The notes under the pieces were generated by a model. The model saw nothing but the letters and a program-made list of their open reading frames with translations. It had not been told where the DNA came from and made no database searches. This document shows positions 19,709-27,021 of a DNA stretch of 36,483 nt, in pieces. Position 1 is the stretch's first letter, and each line of letters begins with the position of its first letter. The stretch comes from Candidatus Minthousia equi. GTDB lineage: Bacteria; Bacteroidota; Bacteroidia; Bacteroidales; Bacteroidaceae. The translations under genes and the position numbers were made by a program. The stretch is taken from assembly GCA_018065125.1 (NCBI GenBank), contig JAGHTY010000118.1, forward strand, positions 1-36,483, given 5' to 3'.

Positions 19709-21363
19709 TATTCCTCGGTTTTCTTTGTTAACAATGCACGATAGGCATCCATGTCTGCCAGCAGTTCAAGTGCCTTCTTCACCACCACGTCGCTCTTCAG
19801 TGCCTCCTCAATGCCACCTGCCTGGTAGTAATAGCGCTTCACTATTTCGTTTGCCAGCAGTTCCTTAATGTCTTTCTTGTTGTTCTGCAAGTCGTAATCC
19901 AGGTTATGGCTCAGCTTCTGCTCCAGGGCTTCAAATTCATCCTTTGCCACATCCAGGTAACCCTCGAACTTGGCAATTTCCTTCAGGCGCTTCAGCACCT
20001 CCTCGGTTTGCTTGTCGTATTTAAAGTCACTTTTCTTCACCTTCTCGCAGAAAGCGTCAAATTCCTGGTCGGTAATGCTGAACTGTGCCACGGCAGGAAT
20101 GGTCTTGTGCTTTAGGCAATACTCGGTAGCAAAGTCAAACAGCACGTCATCCACAGAAAGATAGCCACTGATGTTTGCCAATGTATCCAGCTGCACCTCT
20201 ACATCCGGACGAATGCCACCACCATCGCGCACCTCACGTCCACCCTGGGTGTAGAACACATGTGTAAGGCTATCGGCAATGCGCTCTGGCTGTCCTGCCT
20301 CATTGCGGTGTGAATAATCTATCGCCTGAATACAGCGTCCGCTTGGAATGTAGTATTTGGCAGTAGTAAGCTTCAGGCTTCCGTTGTATGGCAGGTCGCG
20401 TGGGGTTTGCACCAAGCCTTTTCCAAAGGTGCGTGTACCCATTATCACGGCACGATCCATATCCTGCAGGGCACCCGATACAATCTCTGATGCAGATGCC
20501 GTAGAGTTGTTCACCAGCACCACCACAGGCAGCTGCAGGTCGAATGGTTCTTTCTTGGTGCTATATTCAGATTTGCTAGCAGGCGATTTTCCCTGCAGCT
20601 TCACCACGTTCTTTCCCTTTGGCACAAAAAGATTCACTATTTCGGTTGCCTCGCTCAGCAAGCCACCGCCATTGCCACGAAGGTCTAATACCAAGGATGT
20701 GGCACCCTTTGCCTTCAGCTCTATCACCGCACGGCGCACATCTTCCGAGCAGTGCTCGGTAAACTGGCTTAGGTTCACATATCCCACCTGTGCAGCCACC
20801 ATGCCATAGTAAGGAACGGCAGGGGTCGAGATGGTTTCACGTGTAATCTTGAAGCTGAGGGGCTTTTCCACACCTGGGCGCTGCACCTTTAATAAAAAGG
20901 TTGTTTGTGGCTCGCCACGCAGCATGCTGCTCACGTCGGATGTGTTCTTTCCTGTAAGATCCTTTCCATCTATCTCAAGCAAGATGTCGCCTGCCTTTAA
21001 CCCCACCTTTGCAGCAGGACTTCCGGCGTATGGTTCGGCTATCACCACCTTGTCTTTCTGGTACTGCCTTATCACGCTTCCTATGCCGGCATACTTACCG
21101 GTGGTCATCATCTTCAGTTCGTCCATCTCCTCTTCCGAGTAGTAAACGGTATAGGGATCCAGCTGCGACAGCATGGCGTTAATGCCTGTGCCTACTATCT
21201 TCCTGGCGTTGATGCTGTCAACATAGAACATATCCAGTTCCCTGCAGATGGTGGTGAAAACGTCCATTCCCTGAACCATTTGGAAATTGCGTTGCGAGTT
21301 GCTCTGCGCCCACATCTGCAGGCTCATCACACACATCAGCAAGGATATTATTTTTTTAGTCAT
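19708..21363 (-). CDS. S41 family C-terminal processing peptidase (PDZ domain), secreted
   Basis: GIGSVIRQYQKDKVVIAEPYAGSPAAKVGLKAGDILLEIDG (PDZ); LVLDLRGNGGGLL; NNSTASASEIVSGALQD catalytic region. Confidence 0.93.
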   Translation of the reverse strand: MTKKIISLLMCVMSLQMWAQSNSQRNFQMVQGMDVFTTICRELDMFYVDSINARKIVGTGINAMLSQLDPYTVYYSEEEMDELKMMTTGKYAGIGSVIRQYQKDKVVIAEPYAGSPAAKVGLKAGDILLEIDGKDLTGKNTSDVSSMLRGEPQTTFLLKVQRPGVEKPLSFKITRETISTPAVPYYGMVAAQVGYVNLSQFTEHCSEDVRRAVIELKAKGATSLVLDLRGNGGGLLSEATEIVNLFVPKGKNVVKLQGKSPASKSEYSTKKEPFDLQLPVVVLVNNSTASASEIVSGALQDMDRAVIMGTRTFGKGLVQTPRDLPYNGSLKLTTAKYYIPSGRCIQAIDYSHRNEAGQPERIADSLTHVFYTQGGREVRDGGGIRPDVEVQLDTLANISGYLSVDDVLFDFATEYCLKHKTIPAVAQFSITDQEFDAFCEKVKKSDFKYDKQTEEVLKRLKEIAKFEGYLDVAKDEFEALEQKLSHNLDYDLQNNKKDIKELLANEIVKRYYYQAGGIEEALKSDVVVKKALELLADMDAYRALLTKKTEE

Positions 21364-21512
21364 GATTTTATGGTTTTGCGGTTTTGTGGTTAAGGAATAA
21401 CCCTAACCTTATATCAACCGACAAAAGTAATGCAATTACTCGTTATAGCACTACACTGCGCCCAACTTTTAACTTTATTTCGTGTGAAGAATATATTTTT
21501 TTGTTTGAAATG

Positions 21513-21543
21513 TTGCATATTTCAAAAAGTAGATGTACTTTTG
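21513..21543 (+). promoter_or_regulatory. Promoter of the tandem tRNA-Asn genes (TTG-N20-TACTTTTG)
   Basis: TTG 21513-21515, TACTTTTG 21536-21543, about 22 bp before the first tRNA. Confidence 0.65.
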
Positions 21544-21564
21544 CACCGCATTTCTAAGAAAACT

Positions 21565-21638
21565 GCTTCAATAGCTCAGTTGGTTAGAGCACCTGACTGT
21601 TAATCAGGGGGTCGTTGGTTCAAGCCCATCTTGAAGCG
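21565..21638 (+). tRNA. tRNA-Asn (GTT), copy 1
   Basis: Cloverleaf GCTTCAA/TTGAAGC acceptor, GCTC/GAGC D-stem, CCTGA-CTGTTAA-TCAGG anticodon arm, TTCAAGC T-loop. Confidence 0.95.
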
Positions 21639-21659
21639 CTAAACAAAAGAAATGCAACT

Positions 21660-21733
21660 GCTTCAATAGCTCAGTTGGTTAGAGCACCTGACTGTTAATC
21701 AGGGGGTCGTTGGTTCAAGCCCATCTTGAAGCG
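21660..21733 (+). tRNA. tRNA-Asn (GTT), copy 2, identical to copy 1
   Basis: Same 74-nt sequence repeated after a 21-bp spacer. Confidence 0.95.
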
Positions 21734-21734
21734 C

Positions 21735-21770
21735 AAGAGGTTCACAGCAATGTGAACCTCTTTTGTTTTA
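21735..21770 (+). terminator. Intrinsic terminator after the tRNA-Asn pair
   Basis: AAGAGGTTCAC-agcaat-GTGAACCTCTT followed by TTGTTTTA. Confidence 0.8.
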
Positions 21771-21862
21771 TCTCTATCCCACTCAATGGATATCAACCCC
21801 CTTCACCAATTATTAATAATGGATGTTACTTTCATTTGCTTACCTCGACTTCTTCTCTTCAT

Positions 21863-22034
21863 TTCCTTTGTCTTGAAACAAAGGAAACGAAGCAAAGGAA
21901 AATTCAAGGCTGTATGAAAATTCCTAAAAATCTGCACTTTATTCGGGGAGCGCGAAAACTCGCTTCGCTCAAACAACCCCCGCTCCTTTTCCTCATAAAC
22001 CTTGTTTTTCTTAACGGAATTTCCATAAGGCCAT
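21863..22034 (-). repeat. Mosaic intergenic repeat, type alpha copy 1
   Basis: About 172 bp, nearly identical to the reverse complement of 29193-29367; contains aaaactcgcttcgctcaaac core and CCTTTGT...ACAAAGG hairpin. Confidence 0.9.
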
Positions 22035-22125
22035 CTTTGATTAATGATTAACGATTAGTGATTAATGATTATATCTTTTAAACTCTTAAACTTTTAACCT
22101 TTTAAACTGGAGCCGAAGGCGACCC

Positions 22126-22216
22126 CAGAAGTTCCTGCCTCGCTGGAAGGACGTGAAGAAATTTGAAGGAGGGGCGTTAAAATGAGCAGGTTGTTTGAGT
22201 GCGAAGCGAGGTAAGC
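22126..22216 (+). repeat. Mosaic repeat: beta left half joined at the core to gtaagcaaa tail
   Basis: agaagttcctgcctcgctggaaggacgtgaagaaatttgaagga...gttgtttgagtgcgaagcgag|gtaagcaaac; left half matches 24962-25035. Confidence 0.8.
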
Positions 22217-22250
22217 AAACGAAAGAAGAAGAAAAATTAAGAAAAATGAA

Positions 22251-22283
22251 AAAGAGGTGCTTCCGAAAGGAAACACCTCTTTG
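22251..22283. terminator. Intrinsic terminator hairpin (AAAGAGGTGcTTCC-GGAaaCACCTCTTT)
   Basis: Downstream of the minus-strand lipoprotein gene; same hairpin family as 34698-34735. Confidence 0.7.
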
Positions 22284-22348
22284 TATATACCTTTTAAACT
22301 CTTAAACCGTCGCGTAGCGACAATTGAACTGGAGTCGAAGGGACAACA

Positions 22349-22903
22349 TTACTTCTCAGTAAATGAAGCCTTCTCGCCATTCATTGAGAATGTACCTGCA
22401 AAGGTAAAGTTAAGCAACTTTACTGCATCTGTAATTAACTTATCAACCTCGCTGGCAGGTAAACCAGTAGTTTTATGAGGGGTTGATTCATGCCCTGTAC
22501 AAATGTATTGCTGGCCACTTGTTGCCACCCAATAAGCATTTCTTGATGGACTAGTTACAGTAAGGTCAAACTTGTCCTTGCTTGCCTTGTAGGTATCATA
22601 GTCCTTGCTCTTTGAAGCAGTGCAAACCAACTTTAAGTCAGCAGGAAGCTTGGTAGCAGTATCCTGAATGCTGATCTTGCCACTCTTTGGTGTATAATTA
22701 GTTGTCTTGCCACTCATGTCAGTATAGGTACAGGTAACATCTACCAACTTCAGGAAGTCTTCACTAAACTCAGCCTCTGAAACGAACAGGACATTCTTGA
22801 ACTTTTCAGTAGGAAAATATGGATCTTCCTTTGTCTCGGTACAAGCAGTGAACGACAATGCCAGTACTACCAGCATGCTAAAAACAGAAAAAATCTTTTT
22901 CAT
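22349..22903 (-). CDS. Lipoprotein of unknown function
   Basis: Start placed at MKKIFSVFSMLVVLALSFTACTETKEDPYF (lipobox), downstream of the ORF-track start at 22969; -7 box TACTTTTG at 22943-22950 lies between the two. Confidence 0.75.
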   Translation of the reverse strand: MKKIFSVFSMLVVLALSFTACTETKEDPYFPTEKFKNVLFVSEAEFSEDFLKLVDVTCTYTDMSGKTTNYTPKSGKISIQDTATKLPADLKLVCTASKSKDYDTYKASKDKFDLTVTSPSRNAYWVATSGQQYICTGHESTPHKTTGLPASEVDKLITDAVKLLNFTFAGTFSMNGEKASFTEK

Positions 22904-22969
22904 AACAATAATGTATAAAATTAAAATAACGTTTTCTTGGTGCAAAAGTACTTGGTTTTTACGCTCCAC

Positions 22970-23028
22970 GACCTTGCAAAACGTCTAAATTTGCAGTTAT
23001 TTTGAAAAAATAGACGTTTTGCAAGGTC
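22970..23028. promoter_or_regulatory. 18-bp perfect inverted repeat in a divergent promoter region (putative operator)
   Basis: GACCTTGCAAAACGTCTA (22970-22987), 23-nt spacer, TAGACGTTTTGCAAGGTC (23011-23028). Confidence 0.7.
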
Positions 23029-23074
23029 ATTTTCCCATATTTGTGCTTTATTTTGCAATAAAATAAATAGGAAT

Positions 23075-24838
23075 ATGACTAAACGACTCTTATTTCTTCT
23101 CTTGCCATTGATAGGGTTATTTTGCCAATGCAAGGATGAGCACCCCACCCCAGAAGGTGGAAAAGACTATCCTAGCAGGGAAACCTTTACCCTTATCGAC
23201 AACTGCATGAACTATATGAATTCCGACCCGCAGAAGGCACACGTCATGCTCGACTCGCTAAGAGATGCCAAGCTAATGACACCTCAGCGATGCGACTATT
23301 TCCATGCCATAGTAACATACAGTGGCGAGGAAGACCTTGACAGTGCACTGGTGATTTGTAACCGTTTGCTGGATAAAGGAGAGTTTGGCGATGACGCCTA
23401 CCTTGAAGAGGAAATCTGCGTGCTAGCATCAGACATCACCTCAAGCAGCCTTCGCCATGTTGAAACATTGAAATATGCCAACCGCGGCATTGCCATCTGC
23501 CACGGACACGAAAGCATGCACAGCGATGAAGCCACCCTCATGGGACGTATAGGCACAGCACAGCAGGAATTAGGGAAAACTGCCGAAGCACGCGAAACAT
23601 ACGCCAACGCATATAACCTGCTAAAGCAAAACAACAGTTTTGCTGATTTCATCGCACTTATCTCACTGCAAAGAAAACAAGCAAGCCTTTATAATGAAGC
23701 CAAGGATTACGACAAGGTGATTGATATCTGCCAGGATATTCTCTCACAGGTAGAACGCTTTGACAAGGATCCTTCGTTTATTGAGCAACGCCCCGAAACC
23801 ATGCAGAAATCCAGCACCGCCACACACGAATTTGCCGATTTCTACCAGTGCCAGATGTATGGAAAGATAGCACGTGCCTACCGCCTGAAGAATAACCCCG
23901 ACTCGGTAAAGGCATACATCGAGAAATGGAGCCACACACAGGCATCCAGCTCACCTATAAACAAGGTTTCGGTATTGCGCGAACTGCTCTTTGCCGGAAA
24001 AAAGGCTGAATTCAACGATGCAAGGCAGGCAGCTGAGCAATTGTACCAGGAAGATAGCCTTAATACCGAATATGTAGAATACCTTACCCTCATGGCAGAG
24101 GAGGCAGCCAAATCCAACGATATCAAGGCAAGCAATGCCTACCTGAAAAGGGCAGTTGCCATAAGCGACAGCATCCGCCAGCACAACACGGTGCGCGAGC
24201 TAAGCGAACAGCTGGCACTGCACAAGGTGCAAGAGCATCAGCTGGCACACCAGGATGCCGAACACCAGCTAAAGCGCCAGCACCTCACCATCATACTGCT
24301 GTCGGTGCTGCTGGGTATCACGCTCATTGCAGGTATCATTATCGTGACATTGATGCGCAGAAACAGAAAAGAACTGCAAATCATAGAAATGACGCAGCAA
24401 GATCTTAGCGAGTCGAAGGAAGAAATCAGGGAACTGGTGCAGCAACTTGAGGAAACAAAGGCCGAGAAGGTAGTTGTGAACATCAAAACACTCTACGAAC
24501 GCATCGAGAGTGCCATGGCCGAAGAAAAGCTGTATCTTAACCCCGACCTCGACCTGCCAACGCTGGCAACAGCAGTAAACTCCAGTCGCTCGATGATCTC
24601 TTTGTGCATCAACAATGTAACCGGAAAAACCGTACGTCAGTGGATAGCAGAATATCGCCTTGCACAGTTCGTAAAGATGATGAAAGAAAATCCCGATGAA
24701 CTGATCGACGTGCTTGTAATGCGATGCGGATACAAGGAACAATCTACCTTCCGCCGACAATTCAAGAGCGTTTATGGCGTTACGGCAGGAGAATACAAGA
24801 AACAATTGACAAGTCAATTGTCAATGAATAATGAATAA
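23075..24838 (+). CDS. Membrane-anchored regulator: lipoprotein/signal N-terminus, TPR repeats, TM helix, C-terminal AraC-type HTH
   Basis: 587 aa; TPR-like middle; TM LTIILLSVLLGITLIAGIIIVTLM; HTH LYLNPDLDLPTLATAVNSSRSMISLCINNVTGKTVRQWIAEYRLAQ...GYKEQSTFRRQFKSVYGVTAGEYKK. Confidence 0.88.
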   Translation: MTKRLLFLLLPLIGLFCQCKDEHPTPEGGKDYPSRETFTLIDNCMNYMNSDPQKAHVMLDSLRDAKLMTPQRCDYFHAIVTYSGEEDLDSALVICNRLLDKGEFGDDAYLEEEICVLASDITSSSLRHVETLKYANRGIAICHGHESMHSDEATLMGRIGTAQQELGKTAEARETYANAYNLLKQNNSFADFIALISLQRKQASLYNEAKDYDKVIDICQDILSQVERFDKDPSFIEQRPETMQKSSTATHEFADFYQCQMYGKIARAYRLKNNPDSVKAYIEKWSHTQASSSPINKVSVLRELLFAGKKAEFNDARQAAEQLYQEDSLNTEYVEYLTLMAEEAAKSNDIKASNAYLKRAVAISDSIRQHNTVRELSEQLALHKVQEHQLAHQDAEHQLKRQHLTIILLSVLLGITLIAGIIIVTLMRRNRKELQIIEMTQQDLSESKEEIRELVQQLEETKAEKVVVNIKTLYERIESAMAEEKLYLNPDLDLPTLATAVNSSRSMISLCINNVTGKTVRQWIAEYRLAQFVKMMKENPDELIDVLVMRCGYKEQSTFRRQFKSVYGVTAGEYKKQLTSQLSMNNE

Positions 24839-24883
24839 CGAGTTTTCGTTATCGTTATCGTAATCCCTAATCACTAATCAGAA

Positions 24884-25157
24884 ATGGCCTTATGAAAATT
24901 GCGTTAAGAAAATCAAGGTTTATGAGGATAAGGAGCGGGGGTTGTTTGAGCGAAGCGACCTAAGAAGTTCCTGCCTCACTGGAGGGACGTTAAGAAATTT
25001 GAAGGATGTGCGTTAAGATGAGCAGGCTGTTTGAGCATGTAATGCGAGTTTCTGCGAATTAGCACATACGCACAAATTTTAGTCCTGGAAGTGCAGCAGG
25101 TGAACTTTCTTTTTGTTTCTTTGTCTTTCCTTCATGGGAAAGACAAAGAAAGTAGAT
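24884..25157 (+). repeat. Mosaic repeat: alpha left half (24884-24957) fused at the core to a beta element (24962-25157)
   Basis: atggccttatgaaaattgcgttaag...ggagcgggggttgtttgagcgaagcga then cctaagaagttcctgcctcactgg...gcgagtttctgcgaattagcacatacg...; ends in CTTTGTCTTTCC-ttcat-GGGAAAGACAAAG hairpin. Confidence 0.85.
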
Positions 25158-25170
25158 AAAGAAAAAAAGA

Positions 25171-25230
25171 ATAAGAAAGGAAATTCCTTTCTAAAAAAAA
25201 CTGTGATACTGTGATCTGTGATCGCAACAA
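25171..25230 (+). repeat. ACTGTGATACTGTGATCTGTGATCGCAA module, copy 1
   Basis: aagaaaggaaattcctttctaaaaaaaactgtgatactgtgatctgtgatcgcaacaa. Confidence 0.85.
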
Positions 25231-25232
25231 GA

Positions 25233-25264
25233 AAAAAGGGTGAACAAATCGTTCACCCTTTTCT
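25233..25264. terminator. Intrinsic terminator AAAAAGGGTGAAC-AAATC-GTTCACCCTTTT
   Basis: Downstream of the minus-strand 25316-25783 gene; near-identical hairpin at 26924-26957. Confidence 0.75.
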
Positions 25265-25315
25265 TATATGTTCAAAGCTTGATTAAAAAAATCAAATTCT
25301 GATAACCAGAAACAA

Positions 25316-25783
25316 TTATCGCTCAATAATTCTGTCACGATAGTTTACAATCATAGGATCTTCATAAACCTGCAGTTCATCATATCCTGCACCGTTAAAT
25401 TCCTGTTCGCAGCGCAGCATGTGCAAGTGCATGTTGCCATCCTGACCGGTGTATTGCACCATGATGCTTGTGCGGCGGAAAAGAATATTTCCAAAATCAT
25501 CGCGCTTGTAGAACCAATGCTTTGCATTCACTGCCAGAATTTCCTTACCTGCACCCATGGTGTTCTTGTATGCCTGAGTAATGGTAGCCAGTGTCTCGCG
25601 GTCGGTCATAGGATATTCGCTCATCAGCTGCAGCACCTCAGAGAGAGGAATTGTTCTAATCTCTTCTGTCTTCTCTGTCTTGTTTTTCTTCTTGAAAAGA
25701 CCAAATTGTGCCTTTGCGTCTTGTGGTGCCAATGCCAGCATCCCAAAAACCATCATGATAACGTACAATGTTTTCTTTGTCAT
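25316..25783 (-). CDS. Secreted protein of unknown function
   Basis: 155 aa, signal peptide MTKKTLYVIMMVFGMLALAPQDAKAQ; -7 box TATCTTTG on minus at 25822-25829. Confidence 0.7.
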   Translation of the reverse strand: MTKKTLYVIMMVFGMLALAPQDAKAQFGLFKKKNKTEKTEEIRTIPLSEVLQLMSEYPMTDRETLATITQAYKNTMGAGKEILAVNAKHWFYKRDDFGNILFRRTSIMVQYTGQDGNMHLHMLRCEQEFNGAGYDELQVYEDPMIVNYRDRIIER

Positions 25784-26017
25784 AATACTATAGTATTTAG
25801 GTTTATAAATTTTATTTTTTGCAAAGATACAAACTTTATTTAAATGTCTAAAGATTTACATACAAATTTGTTATGAGTTATCAATTTTGTAATAATGGTA
25901 TGCTTTCTCCTCTTCTTTTGCTTACCTCGCTTCGTTCTCTTCATTTCTTTTATGGCATAATAACATTTTAGTAAGTCTTCTTGCATTATTAATAGATTTT
26001 CTCTATTTTTGCAGTAT

Positions 26018-26172
26018 AAATGTTTCACTAAAACACAAAGGAATAAGAACCAGAAAAGAAATAGAATATAAGTTGCCTTGCTAACATAGAATACGGCAAT
26101 GCAAGTAAAATAGTCCTCCACAAGGCTCCCATTTATGACGTAGGGAGAAATCGTTGTGGGGGACTATTTTGT
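26018..26172 (+). ncRNA. Structured small RNA candidate, copy 1 (promoter plus two stems, second terminator-like)
   Basis: TTG (25981-25983)-N20-TATTTTTG (26004-26011) promoter; stem 1 TTGCcTTGC/GCAAtGCAA; stem 2 TAGTCCTCCACAA/TTGTGGGGGACTA then TTTTGTTTTT. Homologous to 33013-33163. Confidence 0.65.
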
Positions 26173-26221
26173 TTTTACGAGAATTTTAAATAAAATAGTT
26201 TGGATTTGTTCACTAATTAGT

Positions 26222-26229
26222 TATCTTTG
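26222..26229 (+). promoter_or_regulatory. -7 box TATCTTTG of the HigBA-like operon
   Basis: TTTG 26199-26202, N19, TATCTTTG 26222-26229; ATG at 26241. Confidence 0.6.
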
Positions 26230-26240
26230 CAGCAAGCTTA

Positions 26241-26615
26241 ATGAAAAAAGAAAGAAATTATGTAAGGCAGATAGTTCCATTTCGCGAATATTTCAAGGAA
26301 TTCAAGCGAACACTGCCAAAAGAAGTCCTCGAGAAAATATATAAGGTATTCATCTACATAATGGTAGAACAGGTAATACCTTCACAGTTTTTCAAGAGTA
26401 TCGAAGGAGTAAAGGGGTTGTATGAAATAAGAGTAGAAGAAAGTGGAAACATTTATCGTATATTCTGCTGTATGGACGAAGGAAACCTAGTTGTTCTCTT
26501 CAATGCTTTCCAAAAGAAAACAACGAAAACACCGTCTCAGCATATTAAGCGTGCAACTGCAATTATGAAAGAATATTTTGCCGAAAAGGCTCAACTTAAA
26601 AACAGAAAACAATGA
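26241..26615 (+). CDS. HigB/Gp49-like RelE-superfamily toxin
   Basis: IKGLYEIRVEESGNIYRIFCCMDEGNLVVLFNAFQKKTTKTPSQHIKRA style motif; directly upstream of an XRE antitoxin with overlapping stop/start. Confidence 0.85.
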   Translation: MKKERNYVRQIVPFREYFKEFKRTLPKEVLEKIYKVFIYIMVEQVIPSQFFKSIEGVKGLYEIRVEESGNIYRIFCCMDEGNLVVLFNAFQKKTTKTPSQHIKRATAIMKEYFAEKAQLKNRKQ

Positions 26616-26920
26616 CACAGGAAGAGTTAAAAGCAATAGGATGCACCCCACTGGAAGATCTGATAACCGAGGATTTTGGCGCCTTGGGCACCCCAGAACG
26701 CGAAAACTTTGAATTGGGTTGCGATGCCTTTATTATAGGTGAACGCCTAAAGGCAGAACGTCTGAAAGCAGGACTCACGCAAGAACAACTTGCAATTAAA
26801 ATAGGAACAAAAAAAAGTTTCATCTCACGCGTAGAGAATGGTCATGCCGATATTCAGCTCTCTACTCTTTTCCGCATATTCAATGGCTTAGGAAGAAGGG
26901 TTTCCTTATCAATATTATAA
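26612..26920 (+). CDS. XRE-family (HigA-like) antitoxin
   Basis: ERLKAGLTQEQLAIKIGTKKSFISRVENGHADIQLSTLFRIFNGLG HTH. Confidence 0.88.
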   Translation: MTQEELKAIGCTPLEDLITEDFGALGTPERENFELGCDAFIIGERLKAERLKAGLTQEQLAIKIGTKKSFISRVENGHADIQLSTLFRIFNGLGRRVSLSIL

Positions 26921-26923
26921 ACA

Positions 26924-26957
26924 CAAAAAGGGTGAACAAACGTTCACCCTTTTCTTA
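26924..26957. terminator. Intrinsic terminator AAAAAGGGTGAAC-AAA-CGTTCACCCTTTT
   Basis: Directly after the HigA-like gene. Confidence 0.8.
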
Positions 26958-27021
26958 TTTTCAAAGTTTAGGTTAACTCAAAACCCAAAACTCCTCCCCC
27001 TTCGGGGGACAGAGGGGGCCC

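Noticed and set aside
21710-22051. ORFs with repeated peptide FLCLETKETKQRKIQGCMKIPKNLHFIRGARKLASLKQPPLLFLI (also 29057-29383)
   Set aside because: The similarity comes from alpha repeats being near-identical DNA; ORFs are on opposite strands, start in different contexts and lack RBS or promoter. Treated as repeat DNA, not genes.
25840-26121. 93-aa and 146-aa minus-strand ORFs starting MEDYFTC/MEDCFTC (25840-26121, 32668-33108)
   Set aside because: They are antisense to the two RNA copies and run into mosaic repeats; the similarity reflects the RNA element rather than protein conservation.
26112-26168. Possible integron attC-like site at the 60-bp imperfect inverted repeat (also 33101-33158)
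   Set aside because: No GTTRRRY/RYYYAAC core boxes, no integrase in the window, and promoter plus T-tract fit a transcribed RNA better.
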